From Candidatus Omnitrophica bacterium UBA5776 (lineage in GTDB: Bacteria; Omnitrophota; Gorgyraeia; Gygaellales; Profunditerraquicolaceae), in NCBI GenBank assembly GCA_002418595.1, contig DIEK01000083.1, positions 1 through 6,745 of the forward strand: a stretch of DNA of 6,745 nt, read 5' to 3'. Of the stretch, positions 6,716-6,745 are shown one piece after another. The notes beneath the pieces were generated by a model that saw nothing but the letters and a program-made list of their open reading frames with translations, had not been told where the DNA came from and searched no databases. How positions within the stretch are numbered: the first letter of the stretch is position 1; each line of letters opens with the position of its first letter. The position numbers and the translations under genes were made by a program.

Positions 6716-6745
6716 GCGCTCCCGGAGAGTTGACAAACTCCGACG
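6676..6745 (+). other. Right edge: possible start of a further overlapping gene (unproven)
   Basis: One frame is open from an ATG at 6676 (directly after an in-frame TAA) to the right edge, with further candidate starts at ATG 6682, GTG 6688 and TTG 6730. It would overlap the radical SAM gene by 40 bases, in keeping with the overlapping style of this operon. Only 23 codons are visible and they match nothing I recognise. The last 30 bases also contain CGGAG/CTCCG arms (6723-6727, 6738-6742) around an exact TTGACA (6730-6735). No T-run follows the arms, and a -10 element would fall outside the window. Confidence 0.15.

Noticed and set aside
6730..6735. Exact TTGACA, a -35 promoter consensus
   Set aside because: The -10 position would be at or beyond the right edge, so a promoter cannot be supported; a six-base match alone is not enough.

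Overview
The window holds three genes on the + strand, packed head to tail with no intergenic space. Together they look like part of a surface-glycan (polysaccharide or glycoconjugate) synthesis and export operon. The first gene is cut by the left edge. The last gene ends 30 bases before the right edge. No RNA gene, insertion sequence, CRISPR array or phage signature is visible, and no stretch over 300 bases lacks a gene.

Layout: (1) position 2 to 2686 encodes a Wzt/TagH-type polysaccharide ABC-transporter ATPase with a very long C-terminal tail, about 650 residues, built from three diverged copies of one module of roughly 225 residues. (2) Positions 2683-4833 start in an ATGA overlap with gene 1. 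They encode an exported protein with a signal peptide, a jelly-roll carbohydrate-binding-like domain, and a clan GH-A glycoside hydrolase barrel, closest by eye to GH44. (3) Positions 4811-6715 overlap gene 2 by 23 bases. They encode one polypeptide joining a family-2 glycosyltransferase, a hydrophobic linker, and a radical SAM enzyme with a C-terminal SPASM/twitch-like cysteine region. A terminator-like hairpin plus T-run sits inside the end of gene 1, just before gene 2.

Working model (inference): gene 3 adds a sugar to a growing glycan or lipid-linked acceptor and carries out a radical-based modification at the cytoplasmic membrane face. Gene 1 powers export with an unseen permease and uses its triple tail to recognise the finished product. 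Gene 2 acts outside the inner membrane to trim, release or proofread the polymer.

Organism: the DNA is moderately GC-rich and uses ATA and AGG codons freely. The signal peptide and Wzt-type export system suggest a Gram-negative-type envelope. The domain combinations and the poor fit to well-known gene clusters suggest an uncultured lineage, with Omnitrophota or Elusimicrobiota as a guess only. Nothing in the window fixes the taxonomy.
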